DNA from: Anticarsia gemmatalis | Taxonomy: Eukaryota; Arthropoda; Insecta; Lepidoptera; Erebidae | Length of the DNA: 64,000 nt | Reading direction: 5' to 3' | Assembly: GCF_050436995.1 (NCBI RefSeq) | Contig: NC_134765.1 | Coordinates: forward strand, 8,273,501 to 8,337,500 | Shown here: one piece after another, positions 10,206 through 21,166 of the stretch | Layout of the letters: the number at the start of each line of letters is the position of its first letter | How positions within the stretch are numbered: the first letter of the stretch is position 1 | Made by a program: the position numbers and the translations under genes | The notes under the pieces: generated by a model | Databases searched by the model: none | The model's input: the letters and a program-made list of their open reading frames with translations, nothing else | What the model was told of the DNA's origin: nothing

Positions 10206-10916
10206 ATATATTCTGGCTAATGTACCAAGTTCAGACGTTGACCTTTTGCTTGCTCGAACTCTTAGGGCTAGTTTGACGACTTCTAGATAATTGTCTGATA
10301 AACCTATGTGATAGATGTAGTGGTAGAAAATGTTTGCTTACCTAATGCCCACCTTATTCAATTTGGATGTGGCAGACTTTACAAAAAAGTGATCCGTATT
10401 TTACTTCGAAAACTAATAGATGAATCGATTGAGCAGTATAAATCTAAATATATATAATAAGTTTGATTTTTTTTCTATCTTTTCTTAAATTTCAGCATGG
10501 AAGACCCAGTACGAAACAAATGCATATTATTTTCAAAAATCTGCCCGTACGCGCCTAAAATAGTTAATGAAACAGCAATTTCTTCTTATACTTCTTCACC
10601 GTTTTCTTCCCAAATTACGCGATTTTAACAAAATGTTCTTATATTCTAATCTACTGTTTAATTAGTTCCCCGTTAAGCTTCTTATAATGTCGTCGTTTCA
10701 TCCTATTTCATGGCAAATGGTTACTTAATTATATAAATGGCTGTTTTAAGTGCAAATTCGCTCTTAATTCCCTATTTTTACCCTCAAGGATAAAGAAGCT
10801 CTTGTTTAAATTATCTGTAAATAATACAAGATTGCTAAGTTCTATTTTGTTTTGTATACCATTTTATTAGTATCAATAACTTACAGACCGTATACTATTT
10901 TCTCAATATACATAAA
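10206..10916. other. AT-rich DNA, nothing recognised
   Basis: No family repeat, long hairpin or protein-like frame was seen. The short open frame ending at 10276 has no recognisable motif. Confidence 0.5.
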
Positions 10917-11183
10917 CATATATAATCACGCCTATTATACCCGAATGTATAGGCAAAGGTGTCTGAAATGCACCCACGTTTCACTGTTTACCATTTTAGA
11001 CCCATGAAATAATAAATAATTGAGCCTATGACCACCTACCGGGTACTTAAACGAACTCTGGGCTATTAATAAGATTTTTTTTAATAAAACCTTGAAAAGC
11101 GCTTTTCCGACCCGGGAATCAAACCCGAGATATCGGTCTCAGCAGTTGTATACACTACCGTCCAGATCACAGAGGCAGTGATT
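10917..11183 (-). mobile_element. SINE-C, near full-length copy
   Basis: On the plus strand it runs from the tail (ATAATCACGCCTATTATACC) through ACCTACCGGGTACTTAAACG to a tRNA-like head at the right, with B-box complement CGGGAATCAAACCCGAGA and the head start near GATCACAGAGGCAGTG. Head-to-tail length is about 267 bp. Other copies lie at 29.4, 43.0, 43.8, 51.5/51.8 and 52.7 kb. The class implies polymerase III promoter boxes and LINE-dependent movement. Confidence 0.8.
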
Positions 11184-11670
11184 ATTTTCAATTATTAGTT
11201 ATTATTATTTAGTCCCCTACAACACACGGCAAGCCTATTTCTAAGTTTCATAATACCTAAGATATTCTTTCAAATTAGAAAAAAGTCTTTCTTACTTATC
11301 CCATAGTCTTGCATATTCAATCAATGCGTCCATCAGTATCGATACACGAGTTATAGCAATGTGGGTCAAGGCTGTAACGTGTGAAGTTCGAAGGCTTAAG
11401 ACGGAATGGCTTCTACGAGTCTAAGTGGCTATTAAAATAGTCGACTTATATACTTATGTATGAGTGGTTGATGCGAAAGTTTTGCTGAATTACGAGTACC
11501 TTTGGTTTATAGTTAAGTTATAGTTAAACAAAATATTTATTATTTTTTTCAAGTATTTTGCGATGACCAGTGTAACCTCTGGCGATAAGACAAAAAAAAT
11601 ATGCATAGTAGGAAAATCGTAGCTTGCAAGCTATATTCATAAATTTAATTGTCATATAGCATTAAAGTTA

Positions 11671-11820
11671 TACCCTCTTGTTCATAAACACACTATAAAA
11701 CTTTTTTAGTTAAAAAGCTACTATAATATGTTTTCTCTATTTCATTTCGCTAAGGAGTGAAAGAAACAAAACACTTTATAAGCCTTTCATAACTTCATAT
11801 ATTTTGTGAATAAGAGGGAT
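11671..11820. mobile_element. MITE-3 copy with terminal inverted repeats
   Basis: The left end is ACCCTCTTGTTCATAAACAC and the right end is TTTTGTGAATAAGAGGGAT; the two are inverted repeats. Inner parts (CACTATAAAAC.. and ..ACACTTTATAAGCC) also pair loosely. Flanking TA dinucleotides would fit a Tc1/mariner-type target, but that is inference. It is about 150 bp with no coding capacity. A half copy is at 33.26 kb. Confidence 0.75.
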
Positions 11821-12536
11821 AGAATTTAGACCAAATATTATTTATAAATTAACCCGTAAAACGTTATTCTGCTCATGTATTATAATTATATAAAAAAACA
11901 GAAGCCTGCAAATAAAAGTCTGACTCTCCAAAAGACACGAAATCGTGGACATGAAATCACAACCTTTTTTACGTATACAGCAGTGGGACAGTAATGGGTT
12001 TTTATTTATTAAATAACAAAGTATATCAGAATATACTGCCAGTGTTACGTGTGTTGAATACAACAGCGTTAAACTACAGGGGTCTTACTAAGTAATATCA
12101 ACGACCGCATTTAGCCTAATTGATTTACTTCATAATGTATATTCACGGCATACGGAACGTGTGCATTTGCGGAAATGTTTACCGCGAGAACGTGAAATAT
12201 GCTATCTTATATTTGCGGCTTTGTCTGCATGAAAAGATTTCCCAGAGTGAAAGTAGCTGTACTAGTTAACCTAGGTTATAAGCACACATCCATCCTCACA
12301 AACTTTAGAATTTAGAAATTAGTATCACTGCTAATATTTAGCAAATTAAAAGCTCGCTATCATATTTTTTTAAAGCAACTTTTCGGCAGCATACGAGATC
12401 ATATTTTTCGGACCATCCTTATTGCGCGTACAGTATTTCTACGGTATCGTGCGCAAGCAGCTTAAGAATTGTTATAAACATCATCTTATTGGGTAAAGAT
12501 AGAATTCGACTTTTTTATTTTAAACATACAAAATAA
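11821..12536. other. AT-rich DNA, nothing recognised
   Basis: The open frame at 11842-12063 (minus) has no recognisable motif. No repeat family was detected. Confidence 0.5.
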
Positions 12537-12728
12537 CTAGCTGACGCGGAAAACGTTGTTTTGCCATATAATTAAAAAAAAAAGTGTCACTTAGGGGTAT
12601 GAAAAATAGATGTCGTGGCCGATTCTCAGACCTACTCAATATGGTAACAAAATTCCATGAGAATCGGTCAAGCCGTTTCGGAGGAGTATGGCAACGAAAA
12701 CTGTGACGCGAGAATTTTATATATTCGA
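12537..12728 (-). mobile_element. Helitron-3, non-autonomous, apparently complete (192 bp)
   Basis: The minus strand starts A|TCGAATATATAAAATTCTCG and ends GCGTCAGCTAG|T. The 3' hairpin region (GGCAAAACAACGTTTTCC) is the Helitron-2 hairpin with mutations that break one pair. The middle (CCGATTCTCAGACC, AAGCCGTTTCGGAGGAGTA on the plus strand) differs from Helitron-2. It therefore shares the 3' end with Helitron-2 but has its own 5' half. No protein is encoded. Confidence 0.8.
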
Positions 12729-13162
12729 TATCAAGTATTTGTTTTTGGTTAGATTAGGTAACATTTTGATTTACTTGTCATAAACACTCTATCATCAAGT
12801 TATACCGATCATCGTAACACTAAACACAGATCCAAGCGAACATAGATTTGTAGAGGGAACATTAATCCTGTTGTCGTAGGGACAATAAACTACCCGTCAG
12901 TGGAGCAAAGCCGGGAGACGGTTATGTAATCCATCTAGCTTTATTACATACATACAAACATAGCACTAACATTCCTTGAAGGAATATCTATTAAATTTTA
13001 TAGATATTTCCTCTTACGTTAGTTCCATTCGGTTTAAACGATCAATATTATTTGTGTTGCTTATTAAATGTACTAGATATTTAAGTAACATTTTAATATT
13101 ACTATTTATTAAATATACTGTCTTTCCGTTATTAAGTGATTGGATCATTAATAATAAACCAT

Positions 13163-13262
13163 TATGTTTATGAAGCTAAAGATAAGCTAAAGACTTTTTT
13201 GTTTGAACGCGCTATTCTCGGAAACGACTTGGTCACTTTGGAAAATTCTTTCAATAGTATGT
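13163..13262 (+). mobile_element. Helitron-1, 5' fragment (diverged)
   Basis: ATGAAGCTAAAGATAAGC is followed by GTTTGAACGCGCTATTCTCG and GGAAAATTCTTTCAATAGTA. These match the first third of the intact Helitron-1 copies (compare 59915-60010). The 3' end with CTAG is not found, so this is truncated. Confidence 0.7.
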
Positions 13263-13867
13263 AACATCGAAATTAAATCAATGAAATAAAATTGTGCTAT
13301 ACTCGGACAAAGACGGAAAAGTCTACTAGTGGTTAATATAAGTACAAACATAGACCAAAAAACAAATTTTATGTCGACAGAAAAATATATTTTACGATAC
13401 CAAAGTTGCTGTTTTATTCTCAATCCCCTGGATGTTCTAATAAACTGATTTATCGGCCGGTGTACTGAGGCTCGGATATTGCTGACTTGAAATTTCATCG
13501 AGTTATATCTCACTGTGATTGGAAATATAAAAATGTATTGGCTGCCTGTTGTAAATAATGTTTGAATGAATTTGATTTTACGGTGAAACAGATTGAGAAT
13601 TTCTAGTCTTCTTACAGAGTCAAATGCAAGTATAGCGTCATAATTAAAATGTCACTTCTTATAATGTAGCTATACTTGTACTTTACAAAGATTTCCCTTT
13701 TAAAGTCCACTTTTTGTATAAAAAATACACATTAAATAAATTTTGCATATTACCATTTCTGCTAGGCACGGATCTTCTTCCGCATGTCTCCAAAAACCAT
13801 TCAGTTATATTTATTTTTACTAACAATCTTAGGTCTGATTTATACTTTACTGTGTCTTTACTTTACC
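13263..13867. other. AT-rich DNA, nothing recognised
   Basis: A 108-residue minus-strand open frame covers 13187-13513. Its C-terminal part is translated from the Helitron-1 fragment, and the rest shows no known motif, so I do not call a gene. Confidence 0.5.
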
Positions 13868-13879
13868 GTGTCAAAAAAT

Positions 13880-14035
13880 ATTACGAACAAAACCTTCAAA
13901 AATTATTCACTTACCTTCGTCGAAATTTGTTTCATCTATTTGTGAAAACCGCATGAAAATCCGTTATCTATATTTTGAATTTATCACATACAGACAGACA
14001 GACACGGCGATATAACGTTGTTTTATAACATGTAG
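13880..14035 (+). repeat. decayed interspersed repeat with ACAGACAGACAGAC motif
   Basis: AACCGCATGAAAATCCGTTA, then ACATACAGACAGACAGACAC, then GTTGTTTTATAACATGTAGT follow the order seen at the 3' side of common lepidopteran repeats, which carry the same CAGACAGACAGAC run. The 5' part is too decayed to define. Confidence 0.45.
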
Positions 14036-14040
14036 TGATT

Positions 14041-14655
14041 AGATTAAAATTAAATATTTATATATAAACCACATGTACGACCGATCTTGATAACACAAGA
14101 TTAATTAGTATACACAATACGTTTTGTTTGAATATTAATTGACCTCATTTAATATTACAAACATGAGGAAAGATCTCATTGATAAGTAAGGTGTTATCCC
14201 TAGTAGTACTGCGGTTAATTTACCAGAGATTAATAGTATCATATTGGCATTAATGTGTTTTGTAATTAATTTAACAGGTAGATTCTGTTTGCTTTATTGG
14301 TGGATATAACCTCTTGCTATTTATTTCTAATAAAAATAATAATGCTACAGTTAATAACGATCTAAGAGTCGAATTAAAAAACAGTGTGTGATATTCACAT
14401 TTGCGACAAATATTAAACATCGCGGTAAAAAATATATCGGAAGCGGAGTTATCATCAAAAATATGAGAAAGTTTGCAATCCCTCTTTTGTTTTCAGAAAT
14501 ACCTGTACCCACTGAATTTGTTCTACAAATTTTACTTTATTAAAAAGAATAGATTATGTACCTCGAAATTATTACCTAGAAGCCTACATCCCCCCCACTA
14601 CTATTCAAAATTTAACCCTTCAATAAAGCCTTTCTGTTACCCTTTTCAGATAAGA
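14041..14655. other. AT-rich DNA, nothing recognised
   Basis: The open frame at 14473-14700 is of unusual composition and runs into the SINE-D tail at its end. A C-run (CCCCCCCAC) sits at about 14592. No gene evidence. Confidence 0.5.
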
Positions 14656-14947
14656 GTCAAAAGACCTTGTTTGTTGTTTGTTTGTTTGTCGTATGGTTAG
14701 TGGTCAACTTAGAGTCAAGGTTATTCAAGCCGCCCGAGAGACCTTTGACAAGGCTTGACGACTGTTATCAAAGTAGACAACAGCTGGTGCCGTTTTTTAC
14801 GTGCCCTCCGAAGCACGGAGACGCCTAGCTCTAATACCACTATGCGGTCACTAATCTATGGAATGACCGCGCCAAGGGTTGCTTAACCCACAGATCGTTT
14901 ACCGACCGGTGAGCGCAACTGGCTGTGGGCGCCTCGTCAAAAGACCT
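14656..14947 (-). mobile_element. SINE-D, full-length copy with perfect 12 bp target duplication
   Basis: GTCAAAAGACCT occurs at 14656-14667 and again at 14936-14947, exactly flanking a 268 bp element. On the minus strand the element starts GAGGCGCCCACAGCCAGTTG and ends CACTAACCATACGACAAACA with a (CAAA)n tail. The tail and the duplication mark it as an LINE-mobilised retroposon. I see no tRNA-like A/B boxes, so the head may have another origin. Diagnostic interior: the complement of GTGCCCTCCGAAGCACGGAG. Confidence 0.85.
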
Positions 14948-15261
14948 CAAAACAAGCGATGTCGCCGTCAAAAGTAAGTTCATTATGCCACTTAAACTGT
15001 TATCCTGTTGTCTAAATATAGTGCTGTATATTTATAACTCGCTATAATTAAAAATTTCCTGTTTATAACGATAGTTGAGTTGTTGAGATCAAGTTGCCTT
15101 TTGTATCATATTTGCATTGTATTGAAAATGTTTTGTATCGTTACGTCACTAGTTAAAGGTTAAGTTAATTTAAGAGTTGCACAAAATTGTATAGTTCTTA
15201 GCGATATTATTAAATTACAAGCACATATATGTATTTTATTGTCAATCTATGTGTGTCTATG
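14948..15261. other. AT-rich DNA, nothing recognised
   Basis: No repeat family, hairpin or reading frame of note was seen between the SINE-D copy and the decayed repeat at 15.26 kb. Confidence 0.5.
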
Positions 15262-15345
15262 TGTTCATTTATGTCGCTAATATTTGAAAACCTCAGAACC
15301 GATTTGGCTCAGTTTTGATTAAGATATTTCTAGATTTATGTATAT
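15262..15345 (+). repeat. decayed Helitron-4-type relic
   Basis: AAAACCTCAGAACCGATTTG with GCTCAGTTTTGATTAAGATA resembles the TGAACCGATTTGAATGAAAT region of the Helitron-4 type copies at 19.4 and 63.0 kb. Ends are not visible. Confidence 0.3.
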
Positions 15346-15691
15346 TATAATTTTATGTTAAGAAAACATTCTAAGTTCCGAAGAAAGAGTATAATTACAG
15401 AAAAACCCAGAGTCTTATTACACGCAAAAATGCGACAGCAACTAGTTTCAAAAAGAAAACCTATGACGTCATGAGAAAACAAACCATTCCACTAAAATAT
15501 TTAACTCCACGCGTGAAAAATTAAAGAAACAATGTAAGGACATGCCATAAAATGGCAACAAGGAACAATAAAACGTTAGTGCTTAGTGTTAGGGCAGGTG
15601 ACAATGTAAGTCTCAAATAGACGGTAATGTGTCGCTATAAAACAATGTGGGACGTGAGTGAGCATTGGTATGTGCTACTTAAATACTTTGA

Positions 15692-16345
15692 TCTGTAGCG
15701 CGATTCTTTACTACTAATGAGTATCGACAACCAGCTAGCTATCGAGAAATTTCGTATGATAACCGAATCAGTACCTCGATTCTCTGCCACTATTGACTAC
15801 CGACAACCGGCTAGCTATCGACATTTGACATTTAGAATGTACTGCCAAAATGCCTACGACACCCGTCAGAGGCGCTGATCAGATTTTCGTATAAAATTTC
15901 TCGATGACAGGTCGGTTGCCGGTAGTCGGTAGTATTGAGAATTAAGCTACTGTAGCGTAATTAGTATCATCAACTAGCTAGCTATCGAAAAATTTTGTAT
16001 GAAAATCGAATCAGCGCCTACTAATCTCTACAGTCGGTACTAACGAGTATCGAGAGTTTGACATTACAATATACCTACTGCAAAAATAGTTCCTACGTCA
16101 CCCGCTAGAGGCGCAGATCAGATTTTCATTTCGATAGCTAGCGGGCTGTCGATAGTCGATAGGGGTAGAGAATGGAGCTACTGTAGCACAATTCTCTACT
16201 GTCAGTACTAACGAGTATCGAGAGTTTGACATTTACAATTACTGCAAAAATTGTTCTATCGGCACCCACTAGAAGGGCCGGCCAGATTATGATAGAAAAT
16301 TACTCGATAGATTGTCGATAGTCAATATAGATAGAGAGCGCTATT
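15692..16345. mobile_element. MITE-1 array: at least three full or partial units in tandem
   Basis: Unit-start words recur at 15692 (CTGTAGCGCGATTCTTTACT), 15950 (CTGTAGCGTAATTAGTATC) and 16181 (CTGTAGCACAATTCTCTACT). The internal block GTATCGAGAGTTTGACATT occurs at about 16046 and 16215, with a variant (CGACATTTGACATTTAGAAT) near 15820. The GCTAGAGGCGCtGATCAGATTTT block follows each. Some pieces read in the opposite orientation (CGACAACCAGCTAGCTATCG at 15725). The ~650 bp is therefore built by insertion of copies into or beside each other. No transposase is present. Confidence 0.8.
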
Positions 16346-16350
16346 GACAT

Positions 16351-16971
16351 TGATCCACAATGCTACCAAAAATTTCGCACTCTTGCTACGACAAAAAAAG
16401 TAGAGGAGTGCAGTTTCATCAAACGTTTATTCAAACAAAACTAACTTTAGCCCAGCCTTTGAAAGACGAGCAAGTTATCTAGTACTGGTTTGACCAAACA
16501 GTGGCTGGTGAAAATTAATTACATAAATAATTATAATCATCAGTCATTAACTTACTAGCGATTTCTTTTGCACTAAATTAATTATATTTATCTATTACAC
16601 ACTTAATGGATAGTAAACATAAAAAAACCAACAATAAACTTATCAAACTTAATCACATACTCGAACTAAACGAAAAGTCGTTTAATAGACCTCCGCAAAC
16701 AATCTGATCATCAATTAATTAGTAAATCCTTCGCTAATTGACGGAGCGAAATTAGTTTCGGATTAATCAACACTTGGTATAGTTTGGATGTGTTGTTGGA
16801 ACATACACCGCTAGTTTACTATATATCTATAGATACTGTTGTCTGCACATAGTGCACATTAGCCAAATAATTTTGGTAATGAAATATGAAATGGTTAGTT
16901 TTGCTTGAATTTAATGTTCAGTAGTTTAATCATGGACTTTTGATAGAAATTGTAATCATACGTTTTGGTAT
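16351..16971. other. AT-rich DNA, nothing recognised
   Basis: The stretch carries many AATTAATTA words (16510-16760) but no family repeat or protein-like frame. Confidence 0.5.
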
Positions 16972-17070
16972 GTTCCCAACCCACACATAGTCAGTGTGGT
17001 GGACTCAAGGACTTACCCCTCCCTCACTCTAGAAAAAGAGCATTCTCCAGAGTGGGGCAGTAATGGGTTG
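16972..17070 (-). mobile_element. SINE-F tail fragment (plus-strand sense of the tail)
   Basis: TAGTCAGTGTGGTGGACTCA is followed by AGGACTTACCCCTCCCTCAC and then AGTGGGGCAGTAATGGGTT. This is the reverse complement of the tail half seen at 44834, so relative to that copy it is inverted. The tRNA-like head is missing. Strand is given by comparison with the plus-strand reading CTGTCCCACTGCTGG. Confidence 0.6.
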
Positions 17071-17075
17071 AAATG

Positions 17076-17891
17076 TATATAATAGAATGAAATCTTTGCA
17101 GTCGTTTTGATTACCAGAAATACCAAACGGATAAGCTATCTACTATATCTAGAATATAGCTTAGTCGTCACTTATCCATAAGTCATGAAACTAATCCGTA
17201 TTCATAGAATTACCTTTTTTCGATGTGAGATAAAGGATACATTTTTGAATATACATCAGATTTATATTAAGCCGTAATGATATTTTGAACATTTGATTAC
17301 GGAAATTAGCCATCAAATTAATCTATGCTTTACAAAACATTTCAATACAAACAACACATACCAAATTGACTGAACGCGATCAATATTTGCTTCAAACAAA
17401 TTCACGCCCAGTGTTGCAACCTCGAAACAGATTCAATAAACAACAAACAGAGAGGCGATCGCAAACCACTATCGAGCCACATATAGCCTCCATTGAGAAT
17501 TTTTATATGAAAGAATAGCCTGGCATGTTGGTTTTATTTTAAAGTAACAGTGACAGTATGATGCAGTGGAAGTTTCTTCTAATAAGTTTAAGCATATGTT
17601 AATACAGTACTGCGTATTAGAAATAATGCTTGCGTGCTTCAGATGACAGAAGGCACTCGCGGTTGTTGTCCGTGAAATTTACAGTTGTCAACAAATTTGT
17701 TACTAGGATGACTAGGTACTAAGCATAAAATGATAAATTAATAATGATACTTTGTTGTAATTATGAAGGAAAATATCATGGAAAAACAATTCACGATGAA
17801 GAGTTCTTCAAATAGCACTTAATGGAATGCTAAGGCTTTAATCAGCACTTGGTCAGCCTGGTGAATATAAAGCGTCACCTCTTTTTTTCAT
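17076..17891. other. AT-rich DNA, nothing recognised
   Basis: No repeat family and no credible reading frame. A small GC rise at 17395-17500 (ACGCCCAGTGTTGCAACC) has no recognised content. Confidence 0.5.
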
Positions 17892-18063
17892 TCTGTAGCC
17901 CGATTTTCTACTACTAGCGACAACCAGCTAGCTATCGATAAATTTTGTATGAAAATCTGATCAGCGCCTCTGGCGGATGTTGTAGAAACAACTTTGGCAG
18001 TACATTTTAAATGTCAATTTCTCGATACTCGATGGTTCCAATTGTACAGAATCGCGCTACTGG
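17892..18063 (-). mobile_element. MITE-1, complete copy (172 bp)
   Basis: The left end CTGTAGCCCGATTTTCTACT and the right end CAGAATCGCGCTACTG are inverted repeats. The interior holds CGACAACCAGCTAGCTATCG, CTGATCAGCGCCTCTGGCGG and a TTTAAATGTCAATTTCTCGA block. Orientation is opposite to the copies at 28.2 and 54.9 kb. Confidence 0.85.
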
Positions 18064-18094
18064 AAGGACACCCATGGTGATCAGTGGAATTGTG

Positions 18095-18200
18095 ATAGAG
18101 TACCTTCTTCTTCTTCTTGTTATCGTATAGTTAGTGGTCAACCTAGTGTCAAACTTGTTCAAGGCGCCCGAAGGCCTTTGACATGGCTTATAGAGTACCT
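18095..18200 (-). mobile_element. SINE-D, 5'-truncated copy with perfect 11 bp target duplication
   Basis: ATAGAGTACCT flanks an 84 bp insert at 18095-18105 and 18190-18200. The insert is only the 3' end of SINE-D: minus-strand AGGCCTTTGACATGG complement at one end, CACTAACTATACGATAAC at the other, with a (AAG)n tail. 5' truncation with a short tail is the normal outcome of target-primed reverse transcription. Confidence 0.85.
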
Positions 18201-18220
18201 AAAGTTGTTTTCTATCAATT

Positions 18221-18278
18221 TAGTAGGTTTATTGTTGTTAATTTGTTTATATATAGTAGGTTTATTGTTGTTAATTTG
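18221..18278. repeat. 25 bp direct repeat with 8 bp spacer
   Basis: The 25-base word beginning TAGTAGGTTTATTGTTG occurs at 18221-18245 and, without mismatch, at 18254-18278. The spacer is TTTATATA. It begins 21 bases after the SINE-D insertion. A recent local duplication is the simplest reading. Confidence 0.85.
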
Positions 18279-19356
18279 AAACGTAATTGTAAATATTATA
18301 CCAACTTCAATAAAAGTTCAAAGCTGTTGAATTGTGAAGAATAAAATACCTAAAGTTGGTTATATTTTCGGAAAGCGAAATGATAGTAACAAAAGTTTGT
18401 TATCGCACTACATGTAGTAGATTGAATAAACAAAGAACACTAGGGAATACTAAAACACTAATATTTGCAACAAACTGCACTTTGTAAGTTTAACCGGGAT
18501 GTTCTACGAGGACAGTTAACTAGAAAAGTTTTATATAAACTGTACTATCATAACTTTCCTTTAACACTGGTAAGGTATGCGGCTGCTAAAAACGGCAAGG
18601 GCTTGATTTCCAGGCAAAAATATTATTGTTTAATCGATTAAGTTATTAATTTTTGAATAACAGCCATAATTAAGATTTAAAACTGCCTGAAATTTCAATA
18701 AAAATATTTTACATGCTTTTCAAAATACATTTTCAAGAAGGTGCTATTTCGAAAAGAAAATAATGAAGTATGTGTATAAAATTATATCGTGGATTACATA
18801 AAAAAAATCCTCCGTATACGGCAACAGTTATGGACCATCATTGTCAATGGCTAAACACGATGAATTATATACACGTCAACCTATGCCTTCGAATATACAT
18901 ACGGGAGTGATATTATTTAGTATGTAAGAAAACATACTATTTGAGAATCAAACCCTATTTTCATGAAAATCGATTACCACTGTCTGTCTGAACCACTATC
19001 AAATCGAAAATCTCTCCAATTCATAGTAGATATAAAACGTTCTCATCAATTCAGTAACATTAATACATTTAATATTTCGTGTGCAGCTGACGCGATTCAT
19101 CCCAAAGTTTCGGACCCTCAGAATTAATAGAATATGGTAACATGACGGACCCTGAATATCATACAATGTCGTATTGATTTTACCCAATTTAAATGCAAGA
19201 ATGTCATTGAAATTTGGTTATTTCGGGCGAAATTTATACAATTTATATTTTTTTTTTATTAAATATCTTTATAACACAGTTTTTTAGTTGATATCGCACA
19301 AAGCAGACGCGACGTAGTAGTTTGACGGTATATCTACGGTAAAATCATAGCTTAAA
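18279..19356. other. AT-rich DNA, nothing recognised
   Basis: The small open frame at 18999-19187 (minus) has no recognisable motif. The sequence was searched by eye for the family words listed in the summary without a hit. Confidence 0.5.
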
Positions 19357-19523
19357 TCCATTTAATATTATAAATGCGAAAATTTGTTGTATGTTTGTGT
19401 GTATGTATGTTTATTACTCTTTCACGAAAAAAACACTAGATGGATTTGAATAAAATTTGGTACATAGAATACTTTTTACTCTAGGAAATCTTCGCTTGCC
19501 AATAAAGTCGCTGGCAGAAGCTA
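19357..19523 (+). mobile_element. Helitron-4 copy, diverged
   Basis: It starts near A|TCCATTTAATATTATAAATG and continues ATGTTTATTACTCTTTCACG and GGATTTGAATAAAATTTGGT. It ends AAGTCGCTGGCAGAAGCTAG|T. The CTAG end followed by T, and the order of blocks, match a very common lepidopteran non-autonomous Helitron. The 3' hairpin is decayed. Confidence 0.65.
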
Positions 19524-20704
19524 GTAAAATATATTTTAAACTTTCTGATTCCAAAATTTTTCGTTTCTAACTCGCTGTGTATGTGGTATCATAGTTACTA
19601 AACAAATATTCCAGTATTGATGCATTTTTTTATAACATGACTGAAATATTATTGAAGATGGATTTAGGTATTTTAAAACGCGTCTAGCCGCAATTCAAAT
19701 ATATTTGAGATCCAATATACATTTTATTGCGTATTATTTTGACATTTCAGGTATTCTATAAAATACCGGATTTGTCCCATTCTCGGTAACTAACCTTTGC
19801 TTCGACATTGCTCGCAACTATTGATTCCAAGAAATCATTATACTTTCCAGGACAATTGTTAGGGGGAGTCAGGCGTAAAATTGTATCCAATAAGTTGGAA
19901 ATAGGGGGTAACTAACCGGAAATCAGTGCCTCCCACGTTTCAATCGAAGCTGTATCATAATCCACGTGGTATGCAACGACTTTTACTTCTTTTAAACTCT
20001 ATTGCGAATTGTCCATTCTTTTGTCGAGTTGTTATCAAGAAATCAGAGTAATTATAGAGTGAGCAAAAAAATGCTTAATCTTTAGACAATATCTAAATTG
20101 CAAGCTTGTGATTTTTCAAGAACTGCCCCTAACCTGCTCTTAGCCAGTGAAGTATAATTAAAGCTATATGTTTCTCATTTCAGGGAAGACTTCTACCCAG
20201 CAATGACCACCAATAGTCCTTAAAATTATTACAAAATATGAGAACGAAAAATAATTTCCAAACTTAGTTTATTAGTTACAGAGATATCAACACCTAAATA
20301 AACACATTGACATTTTTTAATATAAGTACATATAATACCAAGATAATGTAAGTAACATCACTTCGCTTATGACACCGAAACAATAGTCACATTCCGCCTA
20401 CATATCGTAACTACTAATTGTCCAATAATTTATTTTCGTCTATTCGGGTTCAGTGTCCATTGGCGTGTTGCCAAAGCACTCGATATAAACGGTGGTAATG
20501 ACCAAGCAATGTAATACGAATAGTCATCCTGCGATTAGCCGAGATTGAAATGATGGAGATTACGAAATATTGAGATGAAAATTACTTTGTTTTTGCTCCA
20601 GCGATAACGATTAGTTAAAACTCAGAACTTTGAAAATAAAAATCTTTTCCTCGCACTTATATTCATTCAATCTTTTGTCGTGAAGATTACATACATTAAA
20701 ACTT
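19524..20704. other. mostly unassigned DNA, possible LINE-end relic at 20180-20225
   Basis: GGGAAGACTTCTACCCAGCA followed by ATGACC (about 20198-20223) resembles the GGAGGCCTTTGCCCAGCAGT of the RTE-like LINE end at 44.66 kb, but only over some 25 bases. The remainder shows no known repeat. Confidence 0.35.
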
Positions 20705-20781
20705 AATAGCGTTTTTTTATATGAGTATTAACGCTATTGAATAGATAGACTACCGCTAAATGTACCTCAGAAACCGGGGGT
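20705..20781. mobile_element. MITE-2, right arm only
   Basis: TAGCGTTTTTTTATATGAGT (loop side) is followed by ACGCTATTGAATAGATAGAC, TACCGCTAAATGTACCTCAG and AAACCGGGGG. The left arm expected before 20705 is absent, so the copy is truncated. Confidence 0.8.
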
Positions 20782-21166
20782 AAGGCTTACAATACGCATG
20801 ACTATTAAGTTCTGCCCAGTATGCTTGACGTCCTGACGTTGCACGGCTTTCAGTATGCATAGTAAGTTTTTGCTGCATAGTAAATGAAATACCTTTGACC
20901 AGTTCTACATATTATTAATCTTTCAATATTATTATTATGCATAGATTTAAATTAAATTAGTGGTTTAGATAAGCACTAGAGTTAAATATTCAAAACAAAT
21001 GTCAGATCAGATTGCATCTAAGATTAACTCGTCTAGATATTTCTCGCTTTGGTTAAGCTGGTTTTGGACTCACAATAACCTCGCAACCGCAAGCTTCAAG
21101 GACTTTTGTTATAGCTAAGATTATCGGAAATGAAGCAGATTGAAACAAATTATATACTTTTTTCAC
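20782..21166. other. AT-rich DNA, nothing recognised
   Basis: No repeat family member, hairpin or protein-like frame was seen. Confidence 0.45.

Noticed and set aside
13980..14005. CAGACAGACAGAC microsatellite as an independent feature
   Set aside because: Too short, and it is a constant part of a decayed interspersed repeat.
15692..16345. CRISPR-like array of spaced repeats
   Set aside because: Units are long, have inverted termini, vary in orientation and occur singly elsewhere. The genome is that of an insect.
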